Notes: a model not told the origin generated them from the sequence alone. DNA of 64,000 nucleotides from Pseudomonadota bacterium (GCA_023433705.1 JAEYUC010000102.1:1-64000); one strand, 5' to 3'. Counted from the stretch's first letter, positions 38,170 through 47,105 are shown. A program made the numbers and translations.

Positions 38170-39018
38170 TTGACGCGCATCCTCGTCATCGACGGCAACG
38201 AGGCCGCGACCCGCGCGAAGCACGTCGCGGTGGGCGGCACGGATTCGGGCGAGGGATATGCCGCGACGCTGGCGCGGATCTCGCCCGGCATCCAGAGCGA
38301 CATCGTTCGTCCCGCGGACGAAGAACCCAAACTACCTCAGGGCGTGGCCATCGCGGATTACGACGGCGCCGTGATCACCGGGTCGGCGTTGAACGTCTAT
38401 TCGCGCGAGCTGGCCGTGCAGCGGCAGATCGAGCTCGTGAAGCAGGTCTTCGAAGCCGGCGTGCCGTGTTTCGGCAGCTGCTGGGGCTTGCAGGTGGGAG
38501 TGACCGCGGCCGGCGGCACGGTGATCCGCAATCCGCGCGGCCGCGAGTTCGGATTCGCGCGCAGGATCATGCTGAGCGCGCTCGGCCGGGATCACGCGAT
38601 GTTCCAGGGCAAGCCGGAGGTGTTCGAGGCCTGCACCGTGCACGTCGACACGGTCGAGAGCCTGCCTCCGAACTCGACGCCGCTCGCGCACAACGACATG
38701 GGTCTGCAGGCCGCGGAGATCCGCCTGCCGAAGTCGACGTTCTGGGGCGTGCAATACCACCCTGAGTATTCAATCGCGGAAATCGCCGCGATGGCGCGAC
38801 GCTATCGCGACGTGTTGATCCGCGATCAGCTCGTGAAGGATGAGGGCGAGCTCGATGGGCTCGCCGCGGATCTCGTCGCCTTCAACGAAAGTCCCGATGA
38901 CGCGCGGCTTGCATGGCGCTTCGGGGTGGGGCCATCCGTTACCGATTCGAGCCTGCGTCTTGCCGAGATCCGCAATTGGCTCGAGAAGCAGGTACGGCGC
39001 CAGGACATGCGAAGGTAA
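38170..39018 (+). CDS. Class I glutamine amidotransferase-like hydrolase
   Basis: The 282-residue protein starts at a TTG four bases after the alcohol dehydrogenase. The catalytic triad of class I amidotransferases is present: C104 in CFGSCWGLQ, H197 and E199 in QYHPEYS. In a gamma-glutamylation operon the natural role is hydrolysis of the gamma-glutamyl amide to release the product acid and glutamate, as PuuD or IpuF do. A GMP-synthase-like amidotransferase fold is the nearest resemblance. The last ~60 residues extend beyond the core. Confidence 0.85.
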   Translation: MTRILVIDGNEAATRAKHVAVGGTDSGEGYAATLARISPGIQSDIVRPADEEPKLPQGVAIADYDGAVITGSALNVYSRELAVQRQIELVKQVFEAGVPCFGSCWGLQVGVTAAGGTVIRNPRGREFGFARRIMLSALGRDHAMFQGKPEVFEACTVHVDTVESLPPNSTPLAHNDMGLQAAEIRLPKSTFWGVQYHPEYSIAEIAAMARRYRDVLIRDQLVKDEGELDGLAADLVAFNESPDDARLAWRFGVGPSVTDSSLRLAEIRNWLEKQVRRQDMRR

Positions 39019-39108
39019 TTCCCACGAACGCCAGATCACCGGAGCTGTCACCGGAAGCTGTGTCGTTGCAGAGTCGATGCAGGCCGCCAAAAACCAGGAT
39101 CGCTCGAG

Positions 39109-39606
39109 ATGGATCACAATCCATACGACCCGCCGCGAACTAATACGGAAACATTGATCGAGGCGGAGCCTGACGAGGTTGCCCCTCGGCCGATCTCGGT
39201 CTGGCTCCTGATCGTCCTGTTCGTGGTCTTTGGCCTGCTTTACGTCACCCTCACTGCCCGATTCTTCGCCTCGGCATCGAGTCATTGGGGAAGCATCAGC
39301 GCGGTCCCGTTGGCGATTACCCTGTTCTGGCACTTCACGCTCATTTCGATCTCGTTTGGCGCCGCGTATGGCGCATTCCGGCGGCATCGCTGGAGCCGCT
39401 GGTTAGGCGTCGCGGTCATCGTCGCGATCACGTGTTTCATGGCGCTCAGGGAAGACACCACCGAATACGCCAGCGATGCCGAACGCGGGGGCGCCTTCAT
39501 GGGCAAAGTGCTCGTGCTGTTGCTGTTCACGTGGTGGGGCTACGCACTCGCGTTTTCGGCGAAGGCAAAGCGGTATTTCCAGAAGTCAGAATCGGTCGAC
39601 GCCTGA
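39109..39606 (+). CDS. Hypothetical four-helix membrane protein
   Basis: The 165-residue protein opens with a soluble NPYDPPRTNTET segment, a common start in small uncharacterised membrane proteins. Four hydrophobic helices follow, near residues 31-53, 63-90, 97-112 and 129-148. There are no catalytic motifs I recognise. It begins an accessory stretch whose genes are spaced apart rather than overlapping. Confidence 0.7.
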   Translation: MDHNPYDPPRTNTETLIEAEPDEVAPRPISVWLLIVLFVVFGLLYVTLTARFFASASSHWGSISAVPLAITLFWHFTLISISFGAAYGAFRRHRWSRWLGVAVIVAITCFMALREDTTEYASDAERGGAFMGKVLVLLLFTWWGYALAFSAKAKRYFQKSESVDA

Positions 39607-39758
39607 GGCTGTGATTCCGATGTTTGCCACAGCTCGATTCGGTTCGATCGTCAGGTCCGGATCCTGTCGACTGCGGTCGCCATCGTGTTCGTCCTCCAGG
39701 CTCTCGTTGGCTGCCAACCCCCTTCACGTCTCCACGCCAAGTATCTCAGGCGATCCGC

Positions 39759-40409
39759 ATGGGCATCATCACTCGTATCACCGATTTCATCGCACGGAAG
39801 AATGGCGGTGCGACAAGTCCCGAAGAGTTCTACGAGCTCAAGGGGAAGGGCCTCGAGCGCGTCCTCGGGCCGATGCATGGCTATGTCGGGCACCCCATCA
39901 TTCCGTACGAGGTCGGCGGGCCTGTGGACATGTACTACTTCGCTCAACCTGACGGGTCGACCGCTTTCGCTACGATGGAGCTGCTGAACTACGACGGCAG
40001 CGGGCCAAAGAACAGTTCGATCGGAACGTACGAGCTCGTGGCGTTCACTCGCCACCGCGTCACCGTCCCCGAACCGAATCCGCCATTCGATGCGGTCGAG
40101 AAGCGGATACGCGAGCTGTTCACGACCATCGGTCGCTATTCGACGAGCACCGTGCTCAATCCGCGCGAAACCGCGGAAGTGCCGATGAACGACAACGAGC
40201 CGATCCGTTGCGTGATTTTCGACGAATACTCGAAGTCGAGCGCGCCATTCCGTATCGGCGACAAACTACATGGCCTGTTGCTCTGCGTGGAGGTTCATCC
40301 TTCCGAGCTTGCATATGCGCGGGCGAACGGCACCGGGCAGTTGATCGACCTGCTTCAGAGCGCCGGGCACTACCCAAATAGTGATCTGGATCGAGACGCG
40401 GTCGCGTGA
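39759..40409 (+). CDS. Suppressor-of-fused (SUFU)-like domain protein
   Basis: I start at the ATG giving MGIITRITDFIARKN (216 residues); the upstream open frame has no ribosome site and odd composition. The segments YYFAQPDGSTAFATMELLNY and TYELVAFTRH, and the C-terminal GLLLCVEVHPSELAYAR, resemble bacterial SUFU-family proteins, which are often immunity proteins or of unknown role. The stop overlaps the next gene at ATGA, so the two probably work together. The family call is from memory of the pattern. Confidence 0.6.
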   Translation: MGIITRITDFIARKNGGATSPEEFYELKGKGLERVLGPMHGYVGHPIIPYEVGGPVDMYYFAQPDGSTAFATMELLNYDGSGPKNSSIGTYELVAFTRHRVTVPEPNPPFDAVEKRIRELFTTIGRYSTSTVLNPRETAEVPMNDNEPIRCVIFDEYSKSSAPFRIGDKLHGLLLCVEVHPSELAYARANGTGQLIDLLQSAGHYPNSDLDRDAVA

Positions 40410-40957
40410 TGCAGGACAGGACCTCCATCGATTCGGCGCTGCGAGCCGTGGGACGCACACTCGTGAACTTTCAGCGGCTCGAGCACAAGTTGAAGCTCGC
40501 TGCTCAGCTGCGTCCGATCGAGGGAAATCTCCCGAAGTTTCAAAGAGAAGTTGAGAAACGCCGAGAGCGATCGGCAACTCTCACACTTGGAGGAGCGATT
40601 CAAGCTTGGCTATCCGCGGCCGACGGCAAACTGACCGAACGCGGATTCACTAATGATCTTTTCGACGCAACGTTCCAGGTTGCATTTACATTTTTTCCGG
40701 ATGCCGAGACTCTTGATGCCCATGGTGCAGCGCTCAAGGCGCTGCTGGAGACGCGAAACAACCTGGTTCACGGCGACCTCGTGCACGTCCGGTGGGATTC
40801 ACCAGAAGACTGCGAGCGGCTCATGGCGAAGCTCGAGGCAGTGAATCAAGACATTGATCGGCAAATGACCTTCATCACGTCGATACTTGCCGCGGTCAAG
40901 GCTATCGGCGCGCTGCGGGCGGAGGACCTCGAAATTCTCTTCGAGAAACCGCCATGA
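40406..40957 (+). CDS. Hypothetical helical protein with HEPN-like R-x4-H motif
   Basis: The 183-residue helical protein is translationally coupled to the SUFU-like gene. Near residues 113-123 it has LETRNNLVHGD, with R116 and H121 in the R-x4-H arrangement found in HEPN domains. A basic coiled-coil region lies before it (EVEKRRERSA). The codon usage includes many A/T-ending codons compared with the flagellar genes, which fits acquisition by transfer. RNase activity is a hypothesis only. Confidence 0.55.
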   Translation: MMQDRTSIDSALRAVGRTLVNFQRLEHKLKLAAQLRPIEGNLPKFQREVEKRRERSATLTLGGAIQAWLSAADGKLTERGFTNDLFDATFQVAFTFFPDAETLDAHGAALKALLETRNNLVHGDLVHVRWDSPEDCERLMAKLEAVNQDIDRQMTFITSILAAVKAIGALRAEDLEILFEKPP

Positions 40958-41032
40958 CAAACAGCGTTGGAGTGAGCGCGTGATTGATCCGAAGCGCGGC
41001 GTCGACGTTCGCATCGGCAGCGCAGTGGCAAC

Positions 41033-41203
41033 GTGACCCTCGTTTCTTTGATCATCTTTCTGTTGATTCTGTGTGTCGTGGCGTCACTCGCGCTCTATAT
41101 CACGTACCTGTTCGTGCACAGACTCAGACGCGGCCAATCGCCTATCAAGAGTTTCGCCAGGTGGCTGCTCGACCTCTTCGACATTGCGTCCGGCGTTGGC
41201 TAG
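41033..41203 (+). CDS. Small single-pass membrane protein (56 residues)
   Basis: A GTG opens 56 codons: a hydrophobic helix (LVSLIIFLLILCVVASLALY) followed by a basic FVHRLRRGQSPIK stretch and a C-terminal amphipathic segment (ARWLLDLFDIA). This positive-inside topology is convincing for a microprotein. I see no strong ribosome site. It lies 75 bases after the HEPN-like gene. The function is unknown. Confidence 0.45.
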   Translation: MTLVSLIIFLLILCVVASLALYITYLFVHRLRRGQSPIKSFARWLLDLFDIASGVG

Positions 41204-41288
41204 TTTCTGGGCAGGCTGGCGGAAGACGATGGAGCGCTGCTCGGGCGGCGGCTGCGGTGGTGGGTGCGGAGGCGGGTCCTGACCGCGA

Positions 41289-42068
41289 TCAGTTCTCGAT
41301 GACCACCGGCGTATTGTCGCGCTTCGGCCCGAGCCTGCCCACGATCGGTAGTTTGAGCGACAGGCTCTTCGGATCGACGCCGAAATTGAGGCCGAGCACG
41401 TTGACCTCGAGTCCTTCCTCGACGCCGGCCGCGACTCCGACCAGGCCGAACAGGCTCGCCTGTCCACCCGTGCCGCTCGGCGTCTTGTGGACCGAACGCC
41501 AGCCGAGGTAGTCCTTGCCGATGGCCGTCGGCGGCAGGTCGACGCGCAGCTCCGGCACCCGGCGCAACACGAACGCCGTGAACGTATTCGAGTTCGGACC
41601 CGGCCACACGTGGTACCGGTCGGGGTAGGGATACTCCGCCACCGCGGTCTCGATGCGCTGGATGATCTCGTCCACGCCCGGACCGCGGATGTCGCCTAAC
41701 AACTCGGGCTTCGCGCCATACCAGCGCCCATCCGCCGGCCGGTTGCGCGCGACGAGCGCGGTGCCCGTGCGCTTGAGCCGCCAGCCCATGACCTCGTGCA
41801 CGGTGAACTCGCTGGCATTCGCCGGTTTGACGGCGATCCAGGTGTGCACACCGAACCAGCCCCGCCAGCTCACGGCCCGCGCCGAGTAGACCTGCACGAC
41901 CGCCTCCGGTGTGGTCGCCGGGTCGGGCGCGAGGCCCACGGGTTCGCGCGACGCGGTGCGCCAGTCGGCTGCGCCGAGCTCGCCGCTGAAGGTCAGGTAG
42001 AGGATCGCCACGGGGACGTAACCCAGGATCACCGCGAGTGTCAGTCGGCGTTTCTTTTTGGCGGGCAT
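41289..42068 (-). CDS. DUF3750-family membrane-anchored protein
   Basis: The 259-residue protein begins with a basic stretch and one transmembrane helix (LTLAVILGYVPVAILYLTF). Its periplasmic part has RGWFGVHTWIAVKP, WPGPNSNTFTAFVLRRVPEL and DLPPTAIGKDYLG, which I recognise as the DUF3750 pattern. No enzyme activity is established for the family. Its gene is convergent with the microprotein and divergent from the next gene. Confidence 0.8.
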   Translation of the reverse strand: MPAKKKRRLTLAVILGYVPVAILYLTFSGELGAADWRTASREPVGLAPDPATTPEAVVQVYSARAVSWRGWFGVHTWIAVKPANASEFTVHEVMGWRLKRTGTALVARNRPADGRWYGAKPELLGDIRGPGVDEIIQRIETAVAEYPYPDRYHVWPGPNSNTFTAFVLRRVPELRVDLPPTAIGKDYLGWRSVHKTPSGTGGQASLFGLVGVAAGVEEGLEVNVLGLNFGVDPKSLSLKLPIVGRLGPKRDNTPVVIEN

Positions 42069-42209
42069 GCAACACGGACACTAGCAGCTCCAGGTGAGTT
42101 CCGGTTTGGGGGATTCCCGGGTGTCGGCGACCGGGGACATTCGAAGCAGCGCACAGTTTTGGGCCCGCGGGATTGCTCATGCGGGACCCGGCCATTAGCG
42201 TGAAAGCTC

Positions 42210-42656
42210 ATGATTTTCCGCAGCGGAATGCTCTTTTCCCTGGTGGCCACGGTGCTGCTCGCGACCGCCCCGTCCGCGCGCGCCGACGAAACGCGGGTCC
42301 AGGACATCGTCGACCGTGAGGTACCGACGCTCAAGGACGGCACCCGGATCCCGATCGGCGAGGTCCAGCGTGCACTGCTGCAGGCGCTGATCAAGCACAA
42401 GTTCGATGCCACGGCCGTCGCGCCCGGACACATCGTCGCGCGATACACCCAGCGCCGGCGTTCGTTCGAAGTGGACATCCACTACACCGAGACGGCTTAT
42501 TCGGTGCGCTACAAGACGGGTCACCGAGTGAAGTTCGGCGACTACAACGAGCGTCTCGTGTTGCTCGGCGAGCAGGTCGACGAGCAGTTCGAAGTCGTGA
42601 TGCAGCGAATGAAGCGCATCGCGCTGAAGCAGACCCGGCGCAGTCTCAGGGCGTAA
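42210..42656 (+). CDS. Hypothetical periplasmic protein
   Basis: The 148-residue precursor has a signal peptide ending APSARA-DE. The mature domain contains VQDIVDREVPTLKDG, a FEVDIHYTETAYSVRYK beta-hairpin and a C-terminal helix. The IHYTETAYSI-type strand is recurrent in small proteobacterial envelope proteins of unknown role. It is divergent from the DUF3750 gene, sharing a 141-base gap. Confidence 0.75.
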   Translation: MIFRSGMLFSLVATVLLATAPSARADETRVQDIVDREVPTLKDGTRIPIGEVQRALLQALIKHKFDATAVAPGHIVARYTQRRRSFEVDIHYTETAYSVRYKTGHRVKFGDYNERLVLLGEQVDEQFEVVMQRMKRIALKQTRRSLRA

Positions 42657-42686
42657 GCCCGTCGCGGACGCGCTCGCGGAGCGTTT

Positions 42687-43268
42687 ATGCTCCGCGCCAT
42701 GCGACGCCCCGATCTGAATACCCTCCGGATCGAAACCCCACGGCTCATCCTGCGCCCGCCGCGCATGGAGGACTTCGATGCGTGGGCGGAATTCCAGGCG
42801 GACGAAGAGGCCACACGCTTCATTGGCGGCCCGCAGGTGCGCGCCACCGCGTGGCGCACTTTCATGGGCATGTGCGGCTGCTGGCACATGACCGGCATCG
42901 CGATGTTCTCGGTGATCGAGAAATCCTCCGGGCAATGGGTGGGGCGGCTCGGCCCGTGGTTTCCGGAGGGCTGGCCGGCCGCGGAAGTCGGTTGGGGCAT
43001 CGCACGAGCGCACTGGGGCAAGGGTTATGCGAGCGAGGGCGCGGCGGCCGCGATGGACTACGCGTTCGACGTGCTCGGCTGGACCGAGGTGATCCACGCG
43101 ATCCACGAGGACAACAAGGCCTCGCAGGGCGTTGCGAAAAAACTCGGCTCGCGCCTGCTGCGGCGGGTGGCCATGCCATTCCCGTTCCAGGACATGCCCG
43201 TGGATGCCTGGGGCCAGACCCGCGAAGAATGGCGCGTCCGAAAAATGGGGACATTCTCCGTTTCCTAG
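42687..43268 (+). CDS. GNAT-family N-acetyltransferase (RimJ/RimL type)
   Basis: The 193-residue protein starts at an ATG five bases after GGAG; a second ATG four codons later is possible. It has the ETPRLILRPPRMEDFDAW start of RimJ/RimL-like enzymes, the acetyl-CoA loop region GWGIARAHWGKGYASEGAAA and a DNKASQGVAKKLG strand. The substrate is unknown. The last seven residues (MGTFSVS) and the stop are encoded by a sequence resembling a dispersed repeat. Confidence 0.88.
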   Translation: MLRAMRRPDLNTLRIETPRLILRPPRMEDFDAWAEFQADEEATRFIGGPQVRATAWRTFMGMCGCWHMTGIAMFSVIEKSSGQWVGRLGPWFPEGWPAAEVGWGIARAHWGKGYASEGAAAAMDYAFDVLGWTEVIHAIHEDNKASQGVAKKLGSRLLRRVAMPFPFQDMPVDAWGQTREEWRVRKMGTFSVS

Positions 43269-43274
43269 CAAAAG

Positions 43275-43290
43275 GGGTCAGACCTGACCC
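43275..43290. repeat. REP-like palindrome
   Basis: GGGTCAGACCTGACCC is a perfect 7-base inverted repeat around AC, preceded by AAAAG. Together with the GGGGACATTCTCCGTTT stretch at 43249-43265 it resembles REP elements mobilised by Y1 (RAYT) transposases. No transposase is present here. Confidence 0.6.
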
Positions 43291-43401
43291 TGAGTCGTCA
43301 GCCTGATCGACGGCGTCTCGTCAGCGCCCGCCGATTCCGCCGGACTTCCGAAACGCCCATCGTGTACTCGTCATTCACAGAGTGGCCGCACGGAGTCTGC
43401 C

Positions 43402-44949
43402 ATGTTGCGAACCCCCGACGAGACGCTCCCCATCTGGCACGAGGCCGTGCCCACCGACGCCGTCTCGCGACCGCCCGATGACGCGGCCGTCTGCGTGATC
43501 GGCGCCGGCATCGCCGGCCTCACCACCGCCTATCTACTGCAGCGCGACGGATACGACGTGCAGGTGCTCGACGCCTACGCGCCCGGCGCCGGCGAAACGG
43601 GCCGCACCACCGCGCACTTGACGGCCGTGCTCGACGACCGCTTCTCGCACCTCGAGCGGCTGTTCGGCGTCGACGACACTCGACTCGCGGTGGACAGCCA
43701 CCGCGCCGCGATCGACCAGATCCAGTTCATCGTCCAGGAAGAGGGCATCGCCTGCGACTTCGAGCGCGTCAACGGCTACCTGATCAGCACGAGCCCCACG
43801 CAAGACCGGCTGCTGCGCGACGAGGAAGTCTCCGCGTCGCGGCTCGGCCTCGATCCCGAGCCGATCGATGCCCTGCGACTCGACAGCGTCTCCTTCGAAA
43901 GCCCCGCGCTGCGTTTCGCGAACCAGGCGACCTTCCACGCGGGTCGTTACCTGCGCGGGCTCGCGCGCGCGTTCGCCCGGCGCGGCGGGCGCATCGCGAC
44001 CGGCACGCGCGCCGTCAAGGTGACCGGCGGCGAGAACGCCACCGTCACGCTCGAGTCCGGCGCGACCGTGCGCGCAATGCACGTGGTCGTCGCGACCAAC
44101 ACGCCCTTCAACGATCGCGTCCGCATGCACACCAAGCAGGCCGCCTACCGCACGTACGTACTCGGGCTCGACATCCCGAAGGATTCCGTGCCGCCGCATC
44201 TCTACTGGGACCTCGAGGATCCGTACCACTATGTCCGCCGTGTGCGCGGCGACTCCCGCGACACGCTCATCGTCGGCGGCGAAGACCACAAGACCGGGCA
44301 GGCGAACGATGCGCCACTGCGTTTCCAGCGGCTCGAGGAATGGAGCCGCACTCACTTCAAACTACTCGGCGAGGTCACGTACCGCTGGTCGGGCCAGATC
44401 ATGGAGCCCGTCGACGGTCTCGCGTTCATCGGGCGCAATCCGCTCGACGAAGAGAACGTGTACATCGCCACCGGTGATTCCGGCAACGGCATGACCCACG
44501 GCACGCTCGCGGGCATGATCCTGTCCGATCTCATCGTCGGACGGCTCAATCCGTACGAGAAGCTCTACGATCCCGCGCGCAAGAACGTGCGCGCGGCCGC
44601 GACCTATCTGGGCGAGAACGCGAACTTCGTCGGCCACATGATCCGCGACTGGACGCGCGGCGCCGAGGTGCACGACCGCCGCGACATCCCGAGCGGCGAG
44701 GGCGCGATCGTGCGCGATGGTGCGTCGCTCGTGGCCGTCTATCGAGACCAGGATGGCGCCCTGCACGAACGCTCCGCGGTGTGCACGCATCTCGGCTGCG
44801 TCGTGCAGTGGAATTCGAGCGAGAAAAGCTGGGATTGCCCCTGCCATGGTTCGCGCTTCAGCGTGGATGGCGCGGTGCTCAATGGACCGGCGAAGGCGGG
44901 CTTGGGAGAGTCCGCGGGCGCACATCACGTGCGCAAGCGGATTGCCTGA
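43402..44949 (+). CDS. FAD-dependent oxidoreductase with C-terminal Rieske domain
   Basis: The 515-residue protein joins a DAO-type flavoprotein (dinucleotide fold VCVIGAGIAGLTTAYLL near residue 30) to a Rieske [2Fe-2S] domain. The cluster ligands C461, H463, C479 and H482 are all present (CTHLGC and CPCHGS), with C466 and C481 placed for the bc1-type disulfide. Such fusions are widespread putative amino-acid or amine oxidoreductases. The physiological electron acceptor is unknown. It has its own 133-base upstream gap. Confidence 0.9.
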   Translation: MLRTPDETLPIWHEAVPTDAVSRPPDDAAVCVIGAGIAGLTTAYLLQRDGYDVQVLDAYAPGAGETGRTTAHLTAVLDDRFSHLERLFGVDDTRLAVDSHRAAIDQIQFIVQEEGIACDFERVNGYLISTSPTQDRLLRDEEVSASRLGLDPEPIDALRLDSVSFESPALRFANQATFHAGRYLRGLARAFARRGGRIATGTRAVKVTGGENATVTLESGATVRAMHVVVATNTPFNDRVRMHTKQAAYRTYVLGLDIPKDSVPPHLYWDLEDPYHYVRRVRGDSRDTLIVGGEDHKTGQANDAPLRFQRLEEWSRTHFKLLGEVTYRWSGQIMEPVDGLAFIGRNPLDEENVYIATGDSGNGMTHGTLAGMILSDLIVGRLNPYEKLYDPARKNVRAAATYLGENANFVGHMIRDWTRGAEVHDRRDIPSGEGAIVRDGASLVAVYRDQDGALHERSAVCTHLGCVVQWNSSEKSWDCPCHGSRFSVDGAVLNGPAKAGLGESAGAHHVRKRIA

Positions 44950-44966
44950 CCCGATGAACTGACTAA

Positions 44967-45530
44967 CTAATAGATGCGCGGCACCAGGCGCTTCGTGCGC
45001 CACATGTAACTCGTGTACGGCGTGCCGAGCGCGTTCGCGAGCGCGTGTTCCTCGACGTTCATGCGCCGATTGAACGCGAGCATCGTCGGAACGACGATCA
45101 CCACGAGCGACACCCAGTTGTCGAGGCACAGCGCGAGTCCGAGGAACGCGAGCAGCGCGCCGGCGTACGACGGGTGTCGAATCAGCCTGTACGGACCCGT
45201 GTCGATGACCTCGTGGCGCGAGTGAATCGCGACGTTCACCGTGAAGTAGCGGCCCAGGTAGTAGATCGAATACCAGCGCAGCACGAGACCGATCGCGAAC
45301 AGGGTCGTGCCGATCCAGAATAGCGGTCGCGCCGCGCCGATGGCGGCATGCGGCAGGCGGTACGACGCGACGATGCCCGCGAATACCACGACGGAATTCG
45401 TGATCCACAGCACGCGCAGCGAACGGCGGTCCGCGTCGACGCTGTCGTCGCGCGAGCGCTTGAAAAAGCCCAGGGCCGCTTCGGAAAGAGCGAATGCGAT
45501 ACCCAGGAGCGCCGTCAACGGAAATTGCAC
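44967..45530 (-). CDS. Isoprenylcysteine carboxyl-methyltransferase-family membrane protein
   Basis: The 187-residue protein has about five transmembrane segments. The RHEVIDTGPYRLIRHPSYAG motif and the C-terminal NVEEHALANALGTPY are signatures of the ICMT/phospholipid methyltransferase superfamily. The bacterial substrate cannot be told from sequence. It is convergent with the Rieske oxidoreductase, 17 bases between stops, with no obvious terminator. Confidence 0.85.
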   Translation of the reverse strand: MQFPLTALLGIAFALSEAALGFFKRSRDDSVDADRRSLRVLWITNSVVVFAGIVASYRLPHAAIGAARPLFWIGTTLFAIGLVLRWYSIYYLGRYFTVNVAIHSRHEVIDTGPYRLIRHPSYAGALLAFLGLALCLDNWVSLVVIVVPTMLAFNRRMNVEEHALANALGTPYTSYMWRTKRLVPRIY

Positions 45531-45625
45531 GACCCGAGTTTAGCGTGCCGTCCCGGGATTTGCTGGTGCGAACCCGGAACCGAATGCGCTCCAGGTCACA
45601 ATCAGGCACTTGCGCGCGCGCGGCA

Positions 45626-45940
45626 TCACTCGCAGGTGACGCAACGTCCGAAGTGCGACCCGTGCCCGAGCGGCACCGGCTCGTGCGGATCGGCCTCGTG
45701 GATCGCCAGGAAGCGACGTTCGCCATTGCGCCGGACGAAGACCATCCCGCCGGAAGCGCCTTCGCTCTGCCAGCCGTCGCGCTCGAGCGCGGCGAGGCCA
45801 GCGGCGAATGCCTGGCGCAGGTCCGTGCCGGGCGCGAGTTCGGTGGAGTCGAGCACGTTGTGAAACATGTCGCGGAGCACGAGCCAGCGCGTCTGGCCCG
45901 AGGTCGCGAGCGGATCGTATTTGCTGCGTTTGGTTGTCAT
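45626..45940 (-). CDS. Hypothetical protein ending in a C-x-x-C motif
   Basis: I use the ATG giving MTTKRSKYDPLATSG (104 residues), as longer forms have no support. The middle (FAAGLAALERDGWQSEG) is helical, followed by a hydrophobic strand and a C-terminus GRCVTCE whose two cysteines could bind metal. I do not recognise the family. Confidence 0.55.
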   Translation of the reverse strand: MTTKRSKYDPLATSGQTRWLVLRDMFHNVLDSTELAPGTDLRQAFAAGLAALERDGWQSEGASGGMVFVRRNGERRFLAIHEADPHEPVPLGHGSHFGRCVTCE

Positions 45941-46046
45941 GGGCCAAACGGTAGCGGCAGAGGAAATCGGACGTCCATTCAGTAGTGGGCGGCGCAGCAA
46001 GCTGGATATGTGAGTCGACATCTGACGCACTCCAGGAGAGATTCTC

Positions 46047-46511
46047 TTGAACTACGCACCGGCCGAGATCTACACGGAGCTTCGTTCCCAGGCACTCGGC
46101 GCCACCGCCGAAGCACTGGGCGTGAAGGACCAGACATTCGCCGTGATCATGGAAACCGGCTATCCGGAGGCAGTGGTCACTCTCGTTGCGATTTGCGATG
46201 GCACCGCGAGTCTTTACTTCAGCACCGGCGGCGGGATGATCGGCCTCGGCGATCACGAAGGACCCGGGGTGGCTGCGCGATCGCTCGTCGCCTTCGCGGA
46301 CCACAACCTGGAACAACTGGAGCCCGCGGCGGATACGTCCCTGCCGAGGCCGGGCTACACGAGGTTCTTCGTGCTCACGCGGCGCGGCACATTGACCGCG
46401 GAAGCGAAAGAAGAGGATCTGGGCGAGAATCGCCACGTTTTGTCACCGCTTTTCTACTCCGCGCACGAACTCATCAGCGAAATGCGGAAGATCGAGAAAG
46501 CGGCCGAGTGA
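46047..46511 (+). CDS. Hypothetical soluble protein
   Basis: The 154-residue protein starts at a TTG with a strong AGGAGAG ribosome site about 7 bases upstream. It has a strand-rich centre (TFAVIMETGYPEAVVTLVAI, then LYFSTGGGMIGLG) and a C-terminal helix. No known motif. It is followed closely by another hypothetical. Confidence 0.65.
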   Translation: MNYAPAEIYTELRSQALGATAEALGVKDQTFAVIMETGYPEAVVTLVAICDGTASLYFSTGGGMIGLGDHEGPGVAARSLVAFADHNLEQLEPAADTSLPRPGYTRFFVLTRRGTLTAEAKEEDLGENRHVLSPLFYSAHELISEMRKIEKAAE

Positions 46512-46518
46512 CGAGGGA

Positions 46519-47085
46519 ATGACAGGTCTGCATCGCCCAATCCTTATCGCGATTCTTTCGCTTTCGATGGCGATGGTGTGCGTCGCCGATGGCGGAGCTT
46601 TCAATCTGCTGGAGATTGGTCGCCTGCAGGGCAAGGGGCGAATCCAGGACATGCAGAATCTCTCCGCCGATCCGCAGGTCGGTGCGATCCTGGCAATGGG
46701 CAAGGAAGCGATTCCAGAACTGATCGAAGCGCTCGAAAGCAGCAAGCCATTCGCGAGACCACCGATCGACTTCTGGCCGAAGATGTCGGAAGGAGATATG
46801 GCGTTGGTCGTGCTTTCGGATCTGCTCCTCGATCCCACAGGGCGGCGAAGCACCGTTACGGAGCTTTGCTGGGACAACGTCCTGGAGCGCGAGTCCGTGG
46901 ATATATCGGCTTCGGAGCTGCTCGACCGATTCGTGAAAGCGCACGGAAGGGCCGAGTTGGCGAGGCGTTGGCGCGATGCGTGGTCTCGACACGGCTCGAC
47001 ATTGCAATGGGATCCGGTGGGCCGATACTTCCGGGCGGACGGGCGCGAGTTGGTCGACTGTTCGCCTCTCGTCATCCGGCGCTAG
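46519..47085 (+). CDS. Hypothetical secreted protein
   Basis: The 188-residue precursor has a signal peptide (LIAILSLSMAMVCVADGGAF). The mature part is helical, with GKEAIPELIEALESSKPF resembling a HEAT-like repeat unit, and a C-terminal VGRYFRADGRELVDC segment. It starts seven bases after the preceding gene and may form a two-gene unit with it. The function is unknown. Confidence 0.6.
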   Translation: MTGLHRPILIAILSLSMAMVCVADGGAFNLLEIGRLQGKGRIQDMQNLSADPQVGAILAMGKEAIPELIEALESSKPFARPPIDFWPKMSEGDMALVVLSDLLLDPTGRRSTVTELCWDNVLERESVDISASELLDRFVKAHGRAELARRWRDAWSRHGSTLQWDPVGRYFRADGRELVDCSPLVIRR

Positions 47086-47105
47086 CTAGACATCGATATC
47101 GCCCC

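Noticed and set aside
42110..42145. GGGGACATTC stretch upstream of the periplasmic hypothetical as another REP element
   Set aside because: Only about 10 bases match the stretch at the GNAT 3' end and no palindrome accompanies it.
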